From Xylophilus sp. Leaf220 (GTDB lineage: Bacteria > Pseudomonadota > Gammaproteobacteria > Burkholderiales > Burkholderiaceae_C), in contig NZ_LMKO01000024.1 of assembly GCF_001421705.1 (NCBI RefSeq), positions 90,399-154,398 on the forward strand: 64,000 nucleotides of DNA, written 5' to 3'. The first letter of the stretch is position 1, and each line of letters opens with the position of its first letter. Below, piece by piece: positions 36,012-45,242 of the stretch. The notes below the pieces were generated by a model, which was given only the letters and a program-made list of their open reading frames with translations, searched no databases and was not told the origin of the DNA. The position numbers and the translations under genes were made by a program.

Positions 36012-37782
36012 GCTCGTCCACCGGCGCCTGGTACACCGTCTGGGCGGCGGCGCCCGGGGCCGAGGGCACCAGGGGCGGAGGCTCGGCCGCGCGGAAGCCG
36101 TGGGCGCTGGCCAGCGGCCAGTAGGTCTTGAAGACCTGGTGCTGGTCTTGCAGGTCGCCCAGCAGCGCGCCGGGCTCCACCCGCATGATCAGGTTGGCCA
36201 GCAGCCGCACCTCGGTGTCGGTCAGGCGCCGCACGATGTGGTGGGCGGTGATCTCCTGCGGATGCTGCAGGCCGGCGGCCTGCACCAGCTCCTGCAGCGC
36301 ATGCAGGGTGTTGCGGTGGAAGCTGGCGACGCGGGTGGCCTTGTCGGGCACCACCAGCGCGGTCTGGCGCAGGGCGTCCTGGGTGGCGACGCCGGTGGGG
36401 CAGTTGCCGGTGTGGCAGGTCTGGGCCTGGATGCAGCCCAGCGCCATCATGAAGCCGCGGCCGGCGTTGCACCAGTCGGCGCCCAGCGCCATGAAGCGGG
36501 CCAGGTCGAAGGCGGTGATCACCTTGCCGGCGCAGCCCACGCTGATCCGGTCGCGCAGGTTCACCCCGATCAGGGTGTTGTGCACCAGCAGCAGGCCCTC
36601 CTGCACCGGGGCGCCGACATGGTCGGTGAACTCGACCGGCGCGGCGCCGGTGCCGCCTTCGGCCCCGTCGACCACGATGAAATCGGGGGTGATGCCGGTG
36701 GCCAGCATCGCCTTGACCAGCGCGAACCACTCCCACACGTGGCCCACGCAGAACTTGAAGCCCACCGGCTTGCCGCCCGACAGGCGCCGCAGCCTGGCGA
36801 TGAACTGCATCATCTCGATGGGGGTGGAAAAGGCGCTGTGCGAGGGCGGCGAGATGCAGTCCACCCCCACCGGCACGCCCCGCGCATCGGCGATCTCGAC
36901 CGTCACCTTGGTGCCGGGCAGGATGCCGCCGTGGCCGGGCTTGGCGCCCTGGCTCAGCTTCACCTCGATCATCTTGATCTGCGGGTCGGCTGCGGCGGCG
37001 ACGAACTTCTCTTCGCTGAAGCTGCCGTCCTCGTTGCGGCAGCCGAAGTAGCCCGAGGCCACCTGCCAGACCAGGTCGCCGCCGTGCACCCGGTGGTGTT
37101 TGGAGATGGAGCCCTCGCCGGTGTCGTGGCAGAAGCCGCCCAGCTTCGCGCCCTGGTTCAGCGCCAGGATGGCGTTGGCCGAGAGCGAGCCGAAGCTCAT
37201 CGCCGAGATGTTGAACACGCTCGCCTGGTAGGGCTGGGTGCAGGGCTCGACCGAGGCCGAGGGCGCGCCCGGCCGGCCGCCGATCCACACCCGGAAATCG
37301 TGCGAGGCCAGCCGGGTCGGCGCCATCGAATGGTTGATCCATTCGTAGCCTTGCACGCCCACGTCCATCTGGGTGCCGAAGGGCCGGTTGTCGGGATCGC
37401 CCTTGGCGCGCTGGTAGACCAGGGAGCGCTGGGCGCGTGAGAAGGGCAGCGTCTCGGTGTCGCCCTCGATGAAGTACTGGCGCATCTCCGGGCGGATGTA
37501 CTCCAGCAGGAAGCGCACATGGCCGATCACCGGGTAGCTGCGCAGGATCGCGTGGCGGGTCTGGCGCAGGTCGTGTACGCCCACCAGCGACAGGGCGCCC
37601 GCCACCACCGCGGCCAGGCCCACCGCCACCGGATGCCCGGCCCAGGGCAGCCAGGCCACGCAGAGCACGCACACCAGCAGGCACAGGCCGAGGGTGGCGT
37701 AGCGCAGCGGATAGCGGCCGGCCCCGCGGCGGGCGCCGTGGGTCGAGGTGCGCGGATGCGCGGGCGCGTCGGGGGTCGGCAT
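36004..37782 (-). CDS. FMN-binding glutamate-synthase-family protein, membrane-anchored
   Basis: A 592-aa single-domain GltB-like protein. Two N-terminal transmembrane helices (~27-75) are followed by the FMN TIM-barrel synthase domain (FNISAMSFGSLSANAI, KPGHGGILPG, DGAEGGTGAAP). The [3Fe-4S] ligand pattern CIQAQTCHTGNCPTGV is present. It lacks the glutaminase domain, and no GltD partner is nearby, so it is unlikely to be the housekeeping glutamate synthase. It probably transfers electrons or ammonia in an uncharacterised reaction. Downstream it overlaps the kinase-like gene. Confidence 0.9.
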   Translation of the reverse strand: MPTPDAPAHPRTSTHGARRGAGRYPLRYATLGLCLLVCVLCVAWLPWAGHPVAVGLAAVVAGALSLVGVHDLRQTRHAILRSYPVIGHVRFLLEYIRPEMRQYFIEGDTETLPFSRAQRSLVYQRAKGDPDNRPFGTQMDVGVQGYEWINHSMAPTRLASHDFRVWIGGRPGAPSASVEPCTQPYQASVFNISAMSFGSLSANAILALNQGAKLGGFCHDTGEGSISKHHRVHGGDLVWQVASGYFGCRNEDGSFSEEKFVAAAADPQIKMIEVKLSQGAKPGHGGILPGTKVTVEIADARGVPVGVDCISPPSHSAFSTPIEMMQFIARLRRLSGGKPVGFKFCVGHVWEWFALVKAMLATGITPDFIVVDGAEGGTGAAPVEFTDHVGAPVQEGLLLVHNTLIGVNLRDRISVGCAGKVITAFDLARFMALGADWCNAGRGFMMALGCIQAQTCHTGNCPTGVATQDALRQTALVVPDKATRVASFHRNTLHALQELVQAAGLQHPQEITAHHIVRRLTDTEVRLLANLIMRVEPGALLGDLQDQHQVFKTYWPLASAHGFRAAEPPPLVPSAPGAAAQTVYQAPVDEHA

Positions 37783-38005
37783 CGGGGGGCTACTCCAGGG
37801 TGGGAACGGTGTTATTCGGTGTGCGCGCGGCCCGCGCGGCTAAACTTCGGGGCCCTCTGCAGCGCGCTGCCGCCGCCTCCTGTCCGCAGGCGCGCCGCGC
37901 GCACATCGATCATAGAAGCTCGGCCGCCCTGCGCGGCATCCCGCCGCCGGCCCCTGCGCCTGCCGGGCCGGGCCCTCCCGACCGCCACCACCTCCGCCGC
38001 CCGCC

Positions 38006-38854
<849 letters not shown>

Positions 38855-38874
38855 AGGATGCCGGCCCTCTGGCT

Positions 38875-38938
38875 GCTATTTAATCGATAGCTGATGGCCG
38901 GCCTCCCGCGCCGGCCACAGGCACTTTTTCTTCAAGAT
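38875..38938 (+). repeat. Interspersed two-hairpin repeat, copy D
   Basis: GCTATTTAATCGATAGCTG, then stem GGCCGGC (38896-38902) / GCCGGCC (38910-38916) followed by CTTTTTCTTC. It sits between the convergent YecA-like and alpha/beta hydrolase genes and looks like a usable terminator. Confidence 0.8.
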
Positions 38939-39858
38939 TCCGCCGTACCGGCCCGCAGCCACTCCAGTAGCAGGGCCTCGGTCGCCCCCGGCCGCTCGTA
39001 CTGCATCCAGTGGCCGGCATCGGGCAGCAGGCGCCAGGTGCAGGCGTTGCGGCCGGCGGCCACCGCGGGGGCGGTCTCGGCCGGGGTGGCGGTGACGTCG
39101 TGCACGCCCCAGGCCAGCAGCACCGGCACGCGGTGCGCGGCCAGGGCGTCCAGCGCGGGGCCGATCACCGCGCGGCTCGCGTAGGCCTTGCTGACGAAGC
39201 GGGTCTGCAGGCAGGCCTGGCGGTGCAGGGCCAGCGCCAGCGGGTCGAGGGCCGCCGGGTCGTGCAGCATCAGCGCCATCAGGTTGTGGGCCAGGCGCCG
39301 GTCGCGCTCGGCCGGATCGTCGGCCACGCCCTTCCAGTCGAGCATCCGCAGCCGCTCGCGCCGCATGCTGCCGTGGCCGCTGGTGCCGAGCAGCGCCACC
39401 CGGCGCACGCTGCCCGCCGTGCGCTGCAGCCGCAGCGCCGCCATGTGCGCGGCCACCAGCCCGCCGAACGAGAAGCCCGCGACGTCGAGCGGCGTATCGG
39501 CGCCCAGCACCTGCGCCACCGCGTCGGCGAGTGCGCCGGCCAGATGCTCCAGCGTCGGCGGATCGGCCAGCGTGCCGGAGTCGCCGTAGCCCGGCATGTC
39601 CACCAGCCACACGCTGCGGTGCCGGGCCAGCGCCGCGATGTTCTTCGCCCAGTGCAGCCAGCAGCCGTGGCCGCCATGCACCAGCAGCAGCGGCGGTCCA
39701 GTGCCGGTGCGGCGGAAGACGACGTCGGCGCCCTCGACCGTCGCGCGGTAGTGGTCGAGCGACGCATCGAGCGCGGCGATCAGGGCGCGGGCTCCGGCAT
39801 CGGTCGCGGGCAGCGGGTGGGGCAAGGCGGGCAGGTCGGGGGTGGGCGCAGCAGGCAT
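38932..39858 (-). CDS. Alpha/beta-fold hydrolase
   Basis: The 308-aa protein has the alpha/beta-hydrolase fold. The oxyanion motif is LLVHGGHGCWLHWAKN and the nucleophile elbow is GFSFGGLVAAHMA (Ser). A late Asp in WGVHDVTATP and His in DAGHWMQYERP complete the triad. No signal peptide. Family members hydrolyse esters, C-C bonds or haloalkanes, and sequence alone does not separate these. It is divergent from the LysE-type exporter. The ATG at 39858 was chosen over an upstream one at 39891. Confidence 0.9.
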   Translation of the reverse strand: MPAAPTPDLPALPHPLPATDAGARALIAALDASLDHYRATVEGADVVFRRTGTGPPLLLVHGGHGCWLHWAKNIAALARHRSVWLVDMPGYGDSGTLADPPTLEHLAGALADAVAQVLGADTPLDVAGFSFGGLVAAHMAALRLQRTAGSVRRVALLGTSGHGSMRRERLRMLDWKGVADDPAERDRRLAHNLMALMLHDPAALDPLALALHRQACLQTRFVSKAYASRAVIGPALDALAAHRVPVLLAWGVHDVTATPAETAPAVAAGRNACTWRLLPDAGHWMQYERPGATEALLLEWLRAGTAES

Positions 39859-39950
39859 GCCCCGATTCTGCCGACCGCCGCTGTCCGACAATGCCGGCTT
39901 TGACCGCGCGCCGCCCTTTGCCGATGGCGCGCTCCTGTGGAGCCGCTTCG

Positions 39951-40589
39951 ATGTCCCTCGCCGTCTGGATCACCTTCTTCGCCGCCGCCTGGGCGATCAG
40001 CCTGTCGCCCGGGGCCGCCGCGGTGGCGGCGATGGGCAGCGGCCTGCAGCACGGCGGCGCGCGCGGCAGCCTGCCGCTGATCGCCGGCCTGGTGCTGGGC
40101 CTGTGGACCCAGGTGGCGGTGGTGGGCATCGGCCTGGGCGCGGTGATCGCCGCGTCGGCCACCGCCTTCCATGCGGTGCAGTGGGCGGGTGTGGCCTACC
40201 TCTGCTGGCTGGGCGTGCAGCAGTGGCGCGCCCCGGCCCATGCGCTGGTCGCCCCGGCCGGCGACGCGGCCGGGCTGCCGCCCGCGGCGCTGGCCCGGCG
40301 GCTGTTCTGGCGCGGCTACGCGGTCAACGCGCTCAACCCGAAGGGCACGGTGTTCCTGCTGGCGGTGCTGCCGCAGTTCCTGGACCTGGCCGCGCCGCTG
40401 CCGATGCAGTACCTGGTCGCCGGCGCCACCCTGGGCCTGACCGAGGGCTGCGTGATGGCCGGCTACGCCGCGCTGGCACTGCGGGTGCTGCGCCGCCTGC
40501 GCACCGAGCGGCAGGTGCGCTGGGTGCAGCGGACCTTCGGCACCCTGTTCATCGCGGCCGGCGCTGCCCTGGCGGCCGTGCGCCGATAA
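39951..40589 (+). CDS. LysE/RhtB-family amino-acid exporter
   Basis: The 212-aa inner-membrane protein has about six helices. The family N-terminal signature ISLSPGAAAVAAMGSGLQHG and the mid-protein GYAVNALNPKGTVFLLAVLPQF are both clear. It exports a small neutral amino acid or similar metabolite. Upstream open frame extends into the hydrolase shadow, but the ATG at 39951 starts directly at helix 1. Followed 10 bp later by the SpmAB-like gene. Confidence 0.92.
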   Translation: MSLAVWITFFAAAWAISLSPGAAAVAAMGSGLQHGGARGSLPLIAGLVLGLWTQVAVVGIGLGAVIAASATAFHAVQWAGVAYLCWLGVQQWRAPAHALVAPAGDAAGLPPAALARRLFWRGYAVNALNPKGTVFLLAVLPQFLDLAAPLPMQYLVAGATLGLTEGCVMAGYAALALRVLRRLRTERQVRWVQRTFGTLFIAAGAALAAVRR

Positions 40590-40599
40590 GCCGGCCCGC

Positions 40600-41853
40600 A
40601 TGGCGCTGAACCTCGTCTGGCTCGGCTTCTTCGTCGTGGCCTTCGCCACGGCCTGCGTGCGGCTGCTGCAGGGCGACGTGGAGATCTTCGCGCGGCTGCT
40701 GGCGGCGCTCTTCGAGGCGGCACGCAGCGGCTTCGACATCGCGCTGGGCCTGACCGGGATGATGGCCCTGTGGCTGGGCCTGCTGCGGATCGGCGAGAAG
40801 GCCGGCATGGTCGACCTGCTGGCCCGCGCCGCCGCGCCGCTGCTGCGCCAGCTGTTCCCCGGCGTGCCGGCCGGCCACCCGGCCCAGGGCGCGATGACGA
40901 TGAACCTCTCGGCCAACCTGCTCGGCCTGGACAACGCCGCCACGCCGCTGGGCCTGAAGGCGATGCGGGAGCTGGAGACGCTCAATCCGCGGCCCGGCAC
41001 CGCCAGCGATGCGCAGATCATGTTCGTGGTGCTCAACACCGCGGGCCTGACGCTGATCCCCACCTCGGTCATCGCGATCCGCCAGAGCCTGGCCCTGCGC
41101 CAGGGCGTGCCCGGCTTCAACGCGGCCGACATCCTTCTACCGACCCTGCTGGCCACTTTCGCCTCGTGCCTGGCCGGCCTGCTGGCGGTGGCGGTGTGCC
41201 AGCGGCTGCCGCTGTGGCGGCCGCGCTTCCTGCTGCCGCTGGCGGGCGTGCTGGCGCTGCTGGCGGCCCTGCTGGCCGGGCTGGCGCGGCTGCCGGCCGA
41301 GCAGGCGGCGCGCATCACCGGCATGGCCGGCGCGTTCTGCATCCTGGCGCTGGTGGTCGCGTTCCTGGTGGCCGGGGCCTGGCGCCGGCTGCCGGTGTAC
41401 GAGACCTTCGTCGACGGCGCCAAGGAGGGCTTCGGCGTGGCGGTGCAGATCGTGCCCTACCTGGTCGGCATGCTCTGCGCCATCGCGCTGTTCCGGGCGG
41501 CGGGCTGCATGGACTGGCTGCTGGCTGGCGTGGGCCGCGGCGTGGCGGCGCTGGGCTGGAACACCGATTTCCTGCCGGCCCTGCCGGTCGGGCTAATGAA
41601 GGTCCTCTCGGGCGCCGGGGCGCGCGGCCTGATGGTGGACGTGATGCAGACCTACGGCGTGGCCTCCTTCCCCGGCCGGCTGGCGGCGGTGATCCAGGGC
41701 TCGACCGAGACGACGTTCTACGTGCTGGCGGTGTACGGCGGCAGCGTGGGGCTGCGCAACATGCGCTACGCGCTGGGCTGCGCGCTGGTGGCCGACGGGG
41801 TGGGGGTGGTGGCGGCCGTGGCGGTGGCGTACTGGTTTTTTGGGGGCGGCTGA
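40600..41853 (+). CDS. SpmA/SpmB-like nucleoside-recognition (Gate-domain) membrane protein, fused
   Basis: A 417-aa polytopic protein combining two Gate (nucleoside-recognition) domains equivalent to Bacillus SpmA and SpmB in one chain. The first half has LGLTGMMALWLGLLRIGEKAG and MNLSANLLGLDNAATPLGLKAM. The second has VYETFVDGAKEGFGVAVQIVPYLVGML and IQGSTETTFYVLAVYGG. In spore formers these affect spore-core dehydration. In non-sporulating proteobacteria the role is unknown, presumably solute transport. Confidence 0.9.
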   Translation: MALNLVWLGFFVVAFATACVRLLQGDVEIFARLLAALFEAARSGFDIALGLTGMMALWLGLLRIGEKAGMVDLLARAAAPLLRQLFPGVPAGHPAQGAMTMNLSANLLGLDNAATPLGLKAMRELETLNPRPGTASDAQIMFVVLNTAGLTLIPTSVIAIRQSLALRQGVPGFNAADILLPTLLATFASCLAGLLAVAVCQRLPLWRPRFLLPLAGVLALLAALLAGLARLPAEQAARITGMAGAFCILALVVAFLVAGAWRRLPVYETFVDGAKEGFGVAVQIVPYLVGMLCAIALFRAAGCMDWLLAGVGRGVAALGWNTDFLPALPVGLMKVLSGAGARGLMVDVMQTYGVASFPGRLAAVIQGSTETTFYVLAVYGGSVGLRNMRYALGCALVADGVGVVAAVAVAYWFFGGG

Positions 41854-41921
41854 ACTGACAGCATTCTGAAAGCCTCCCGCCCCCACCATCCTTCCACCTC
41901 GAAAAATCCGGAGACATTTCC

Positions 41922-42905
41922 ATGCCCACCCGCCGCCACCTCCTCGCCGCCACCGGCTCGCTCGCCGCCGGCAGCCTGCTGCCCACCCTCGCCGCCGCCC
42001 AGGCCGCCGCCTGGCCCAGCAAGCCGATCCGCTTCGTCGTGCCGTTCGCCCCCGGCGGCAGCTCGGAGATCGTCGCGCGCTCCACCGCGGCGGAGCTGTC
42101 CAAGACGCTCGGCCAGAGCGTCTTCGTCGACAACAAGCCCGGCGCGGCCGGCAACATCGCGATGGCCGAAGTGGCCCGCGCCGACGACCAGCACACGCTG
42201 ATCCTGGGCCACATCGGCACGCTGGCGGTCAACCCCTACATCTTCGACAAGCTGCCCTGGGACCCGAACAAGGACTTCAAGCCGGTCAGCCTGCTGGCCA
42301 AGGTGCCGAGCCTGTACGTGGTGCACCCGGACGTGCCGGCCAAGAACCTCAAGGAGTTCATCGCCTACGCCAAGGCCAACCCGGGCAAGCTCAGCTACGG
42401 CTCGGCCGGCAACGGCAGCGCCGGGCACCTGGCGTTCGAATACCTGAAGATGACGGCCAACGTGTTCATGCTGCACGTGCCGTACCGCGGCACCGGCCCG
42501 ATGCTGACCGACCTGATGTCGGGCCGGCTCGAGGCCTCGGCCATCGGCGCGGCGGCGATCATCCCGTTCATCAAGTCGGGCAAGGTGCGCTGCATCGCCA
42601 CCGGCTCGGCCCAGCGGCTGCCGCAGCTGCCCGACGTGCCCACCGTGGCCGAGCAGGGCTTCCCCGGCTTCGAGATGACCCAGTGGTACGGCATGCTGGC
42701 GCCGGCCAACCTGGCCCAGGCCAACCTCGACAAGCTCGCCGCCGAGACCGCCAAGGCGGTGAAGGCGCCCGAATCGCTCAAGCGCCTGGGCGGGGACGCG
42801 GCCGAGGCGATCGGCAACACGCCGGCGCAGTTCGCGCAGTTCATCGCGGCCGAGCAGACGCGCTGGAAGGCCGTGATCGCGCGGGCGCAGATCAAACCGG
42901 ACTAG
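41922..42905 (+). CDS. Bug-family tripartite tricarboxylate transporter receptor
   Basis: The 327-aa periplasmic solute-binding protein has a Tat-like/Sec signal (TRRHLLAATGSLAAGSLLPTLAAA). The Bug hallmark WPSKPIRFVVPFAPGGSSEIVAR follows, then VDNKPGAAGNIAMAEVARA and YGSAGNGSAGHLAFEYLK. These receptors bind carboxylates for TctAB-type carriers or for signalling. No TctA/TctB genes are adjacent, so it is an orphan receptor, as is common in this group. Confidence 0.93.
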   Translation: MPTRRHLLAATGSLAAGSLLPTLAAAQAAAWPSKPIRFVVPFAPGGSSEIVARSTAAELSKTLGQSVFVDNKPGAAGNIAMAEVARADDQHTLILGHIGTLAVNPYIFDKLPWDPNKDFKPVSLLAKVPSLYVVHPDVPAKNLKEFIAYAKANPGKLSYGSAGNGSAGHLAFEYLKMTANVFMLHVPYRGTGPMLTDLMSGRLEASAIGAAAIIPFIKSGKVRCIATGSAQRLPQLPDVPTVAEQGFPGFEMTQWYGMLAPANLAQANLDKLAAETAKAVKAPESLKRLGGDAAEAIGNTPAQFAQFIAAEQTRWKAVIARAQIKPD

Positions 42906-42910
42906 AGACA

Positions 42911-42965
42911 TCCCCCCGGGCGGCTGCGCCGCCTCCCCCCTTCTCTCGCTGCGCGGGAAGGGGGG
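42911..42965. repeat. REP-like tandem hairpins downstream of the Bug gene
   Basis: Hairpin 1 is GGCGGC (42919-42924) / GCCGCC (42928-42933). Hairpin 2 is CCCCCTTC (42936-42943) / GAAGGGGG (42957-42964). The composition differs from neighbouring coding DNA and is typical of repetitive extragenic palindromes. No second copy was found in this window. Confidence 0.5.
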
Positions 42966-43114
42966 CGCACCCGGTGGACCGGTGGAGCCGGATCCACGGG
43001 TGCCCTGAGGGGGGCTTCGCTGCGCTCGCCGCTCGATGCGGAGCCGTCCGCGTCCCGGATCGGCTGCGGGTATGCGTGGGGCGGGCCTGGCTGGTGGCGA
43101 CTTAGCATCTCTCC

Positions 43115-43798
43115 ATGCGCATCCTGTTGGCCGAAGACGAACACACCCTGGGCACCTGGCTCTGCAAGGCGCTGGAGCATGCGGGCATCCAGGTGGAGTG
43201 GGTGGACGACGGGCGGCTGGCCGACCGGGCGCTCCAGCGGCGCGACCACGATGCGCTGGTGCTCGACCTGGGGCTGCCGGGGCTGGACGGCCATGCGGTG
43301 CTGGAGCGGTTGCGGGCGCGCGACCAGCGGCTGCCGGCGCTGATCCTGACCGCGCGCGATTCGCTCGACGAGCGGGTGCGCTCGCTCAACGCCGGCGCCG
43401 ACGATTTCCTGGCCAAGCCGTTCGCGCTGGCCGAACTGGAGGCGCGGCTGCAGGCGCTGGTGCGGCGCGCCCGCGGCAGCGAGCATCCGCGGCTGGCCTG
43501 CGGGCCGCTGGTCTACGACGGCGCGCGCCGGCAGTTCCTGCTGCACGGCGAGCCGCTGGGTCTGTCGCCGCGCGAGCTGGCGGTGCTGCGGGTGCTGGTG
43601 CAGCGCAGCGGCGAGCCGTTCTCCAAGCAGCAGATCCTCGACCGGGTGTTCTCCGACGACGAGGACGTGCACCCCGAGGCAGTCGAGGTCTTCGTGCACC
43701 GGCTGCGCAAGCGCCTTGACGGCAGCGGCGTGCGCATCGTCACCCTGCGCGGACTGGGCTACGCCCTGGAAGCCGACGCGCCGCGGACCGCCGCATGA
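43115..43798 (+). CDS. OmpR-family response regulator (TctD-like)
   Basis: The 227-aa regulator has a receiver domain (LLAEDEHTLGTWLCKAL; phospho-Asp in ALVLDLGLPGLDG; Lys in FLAKPFALAELEAR). A winged-helix DNA-binding domain follows (LSPRELAVLRVLVQRSG, VEVFVHRLRKRLDG, IVTLRGLGYALE). It overlaps the kinase by 4 bp (ATGA) and lies between two Bug-type receptors. That arrangement matches TctD/TctE systems controlling carboxylate uptake. Confidence 0.93.
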   Translation: MRILLAEDEHTLGTWLCKALEHAGIQVEWVDDGRLADRALQRRDHDALVLDLGLPGLDGHAVLERLRARDQRLPALILTARDSLDERVRSLNAGADDFLAKPFALAELEARLQALVRRARGSEHPRLACGPLVYDGARRQFLLHGEPLGLSPRELAVLRVLVQRSGEPFSKQQILDRVFSDDEDVHPEAVEVFVHRLRKRLDGSGVRIVTLRGLGYALEADAPRTAA

Positions 43799-45204
43799 GC
43801 TGGCTGCGCCGCGCCAGCCTGTGGCAGCGCCTCGCCCTGCTGCTGCTGCCGCTGCTCGCGCTGGTCACCTGCGTCGAGCTGTGGATGACGCGGCACGACG
43901 CGATCGGCTCGGCCAACGCGGCCTACGACCGGTCCCTGTTGGGCGCGGTGCGCTCGATCGACGCCAACATCTCGACCGCCTCGGGCGGCCTGTCGGTCGA
44001 GCTGCCGTACCGGCTGTTCGAGTTCTTCGAGCTGACCGCCAGCGGCCAGGTCTTCTTCCGCGTCGCCACCTCCGACGGCCTGGTGGAGCTCGGCAGTGCC
44101 GACCTGCCGGCGCCGCCCCAGGGCCCGCCGGCCGCAGGCACGCCGGTGTTCTACGACGCGCCCTACTTCGGCGAGCCGGTGCGCTTCGTCGCCTTCCGCC
44201 GCGACCTGGACCGGGCGCCCGCCGGCAGCACCGCGCGGAGCGTGCTGGTGCAGGTGGGCGAGAGCACCCGGTCACGGCAGGAGTTCACCCGGCGTTTCGT
44301 GCGGCGGGCCGCGCTGCGCGACGCGCTGGTGCTGGTGCTGCTGGTCTGCGGCACCGCCGCCGCGCTGGCCGCGGCGCTGCGGCCGCTGCAGCGCATCGCC
44401 CGCGAGGTGGCCGGGCGCAGCCCCGACGACCTGGCACCGCTGGCCGAGGCGGGCCTGCCGGCCGACGTGCGGCCGCTGGTGGCCGCGGTCAACCAGCAGG
44501 TCGCCCGCACCCAGGCGCTGGTGGCGCAGCAGCGGCGCTTTCTGGACGACGCGTCGCACCAGCTGCGCACCCACCTGACCACCCTGCAGATGCAGGCCGA
44601 CTACGCCCGGCGCGCGCCGGCCGAGGCCGACGTGCGCACCGCCCTCGCCGCGCTCGCCACCGAGATCGGCCGCGCCACCCGCAGCACCCAGCAGCTGCTG
44701 GCGCTGGGCCGCAGCGACACGGTGGCGATCGAGCCGGCGCCGTTCGACATGGCGGAGCTGCTGCGCGAAGTGGCCGTCGGCCTGCTGCCGCAAGCCCGCG
44801 CGCGGCGGATCGACCTGGGCATCCAGGCGCCGGCCGCCCCCACCGCCGCGGTGGGCGACCGCGGCCTGCTCGGCGAGGCGCTGGTCAACCTGGCCGCCAA
44901 CGCGATCGCCTATACCCACGAGGCCGGCACCGTCACCCTGCTCGCCGCCGAGGACACGGAAGGCTGGAGCCTGCAGGTCGAGGACAACGGCCCCGGCATG
45001 CCCGCGGACGAGCGGGTCGCGGAAGGGCCGCGGTTCCGGCGCGGCACCCGCAGCGGCGGCGGCGGCGGCGGCGGCTCGGGCCTGGGCCTGGCGATCGCCC
45101 GCGCGATCGCCGAACGCCACCGCGGCGCACTGCGGCTGGACGCCCGGCCGCAGAGGCCCGGGCTGCAGGCGACGCTGTGGTGGCCGCGGCCGCCGGCCGT
45201 CTGA
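43795..45204 (+). CDS. Two-component sensor histidine kinase (TctE-like)
   Basis: The 469-aa membrane kinase has TM1 at ~14-32 (LALLLLPLLALVTCVEL), a ~140-residue periplasmic sensor domain and TM2 at ~180-200 (LVLVLLVCGTAAALAAALRPL). HAMP-like and HisKA regions follow, with the phospho-His in FLDDASHQLRTHL. The HATPase carries NLAANAIAYTHE, EDNGPGMP and GSGLGLAIARAIAERH, with an unusual run of Gly before the G-box. The stop overlaps the next start codon (TGATG). Confidence 0.93.
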   Translation: MSWLRRASLWQRLALLLLPLLALVTCVELWMTRHDAIGSANAAYDRSLLGAVRSIDANISTASGGLSVELPYRLFEFFELTASGQVFFRVATSDGLVELGSADLPAPPQGPPAAGTPVFYDAPYFGEPVRFVAFRRDLDRAPAGSTARSVLVQVGESTRSRQEFTRRFVRRAALRDALVLVLLVCGTAAALAAALRPLQRIAREVAGRSPDDLAPLAEAGLPADVRPLVAAVNQQVARTQALVAQQRRFLDDASHQLRTHLTTLQMQADYARRAPAEADVRTALAALATEIGRATRSTQQLLALGRSDTVAIEPAPFDMAELLREVAVGLLPQARARRIDLGIQAPAAPTAAVGDRGLLGEALVNLAANAIAYTHEAGTVTLLAAEDTEGWSLQVEDNGPGMPADERVAEGPRFRRGTRSGGGGGGGSGLGLAIARAIAERHRGALRLDARPQRPGLQATLWWPRPPAV

Positions 45205-45242
45205 TGCCCTCCCATCCCGATGCCCGACCCGAGATCGACCCC

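Noticed and set aside
36004-37782. Housekeeping glutamate synthase large subunit
   Set aside because: Too short, membrane-anchored, lacks the glutaminase domain and has no GltD partner.
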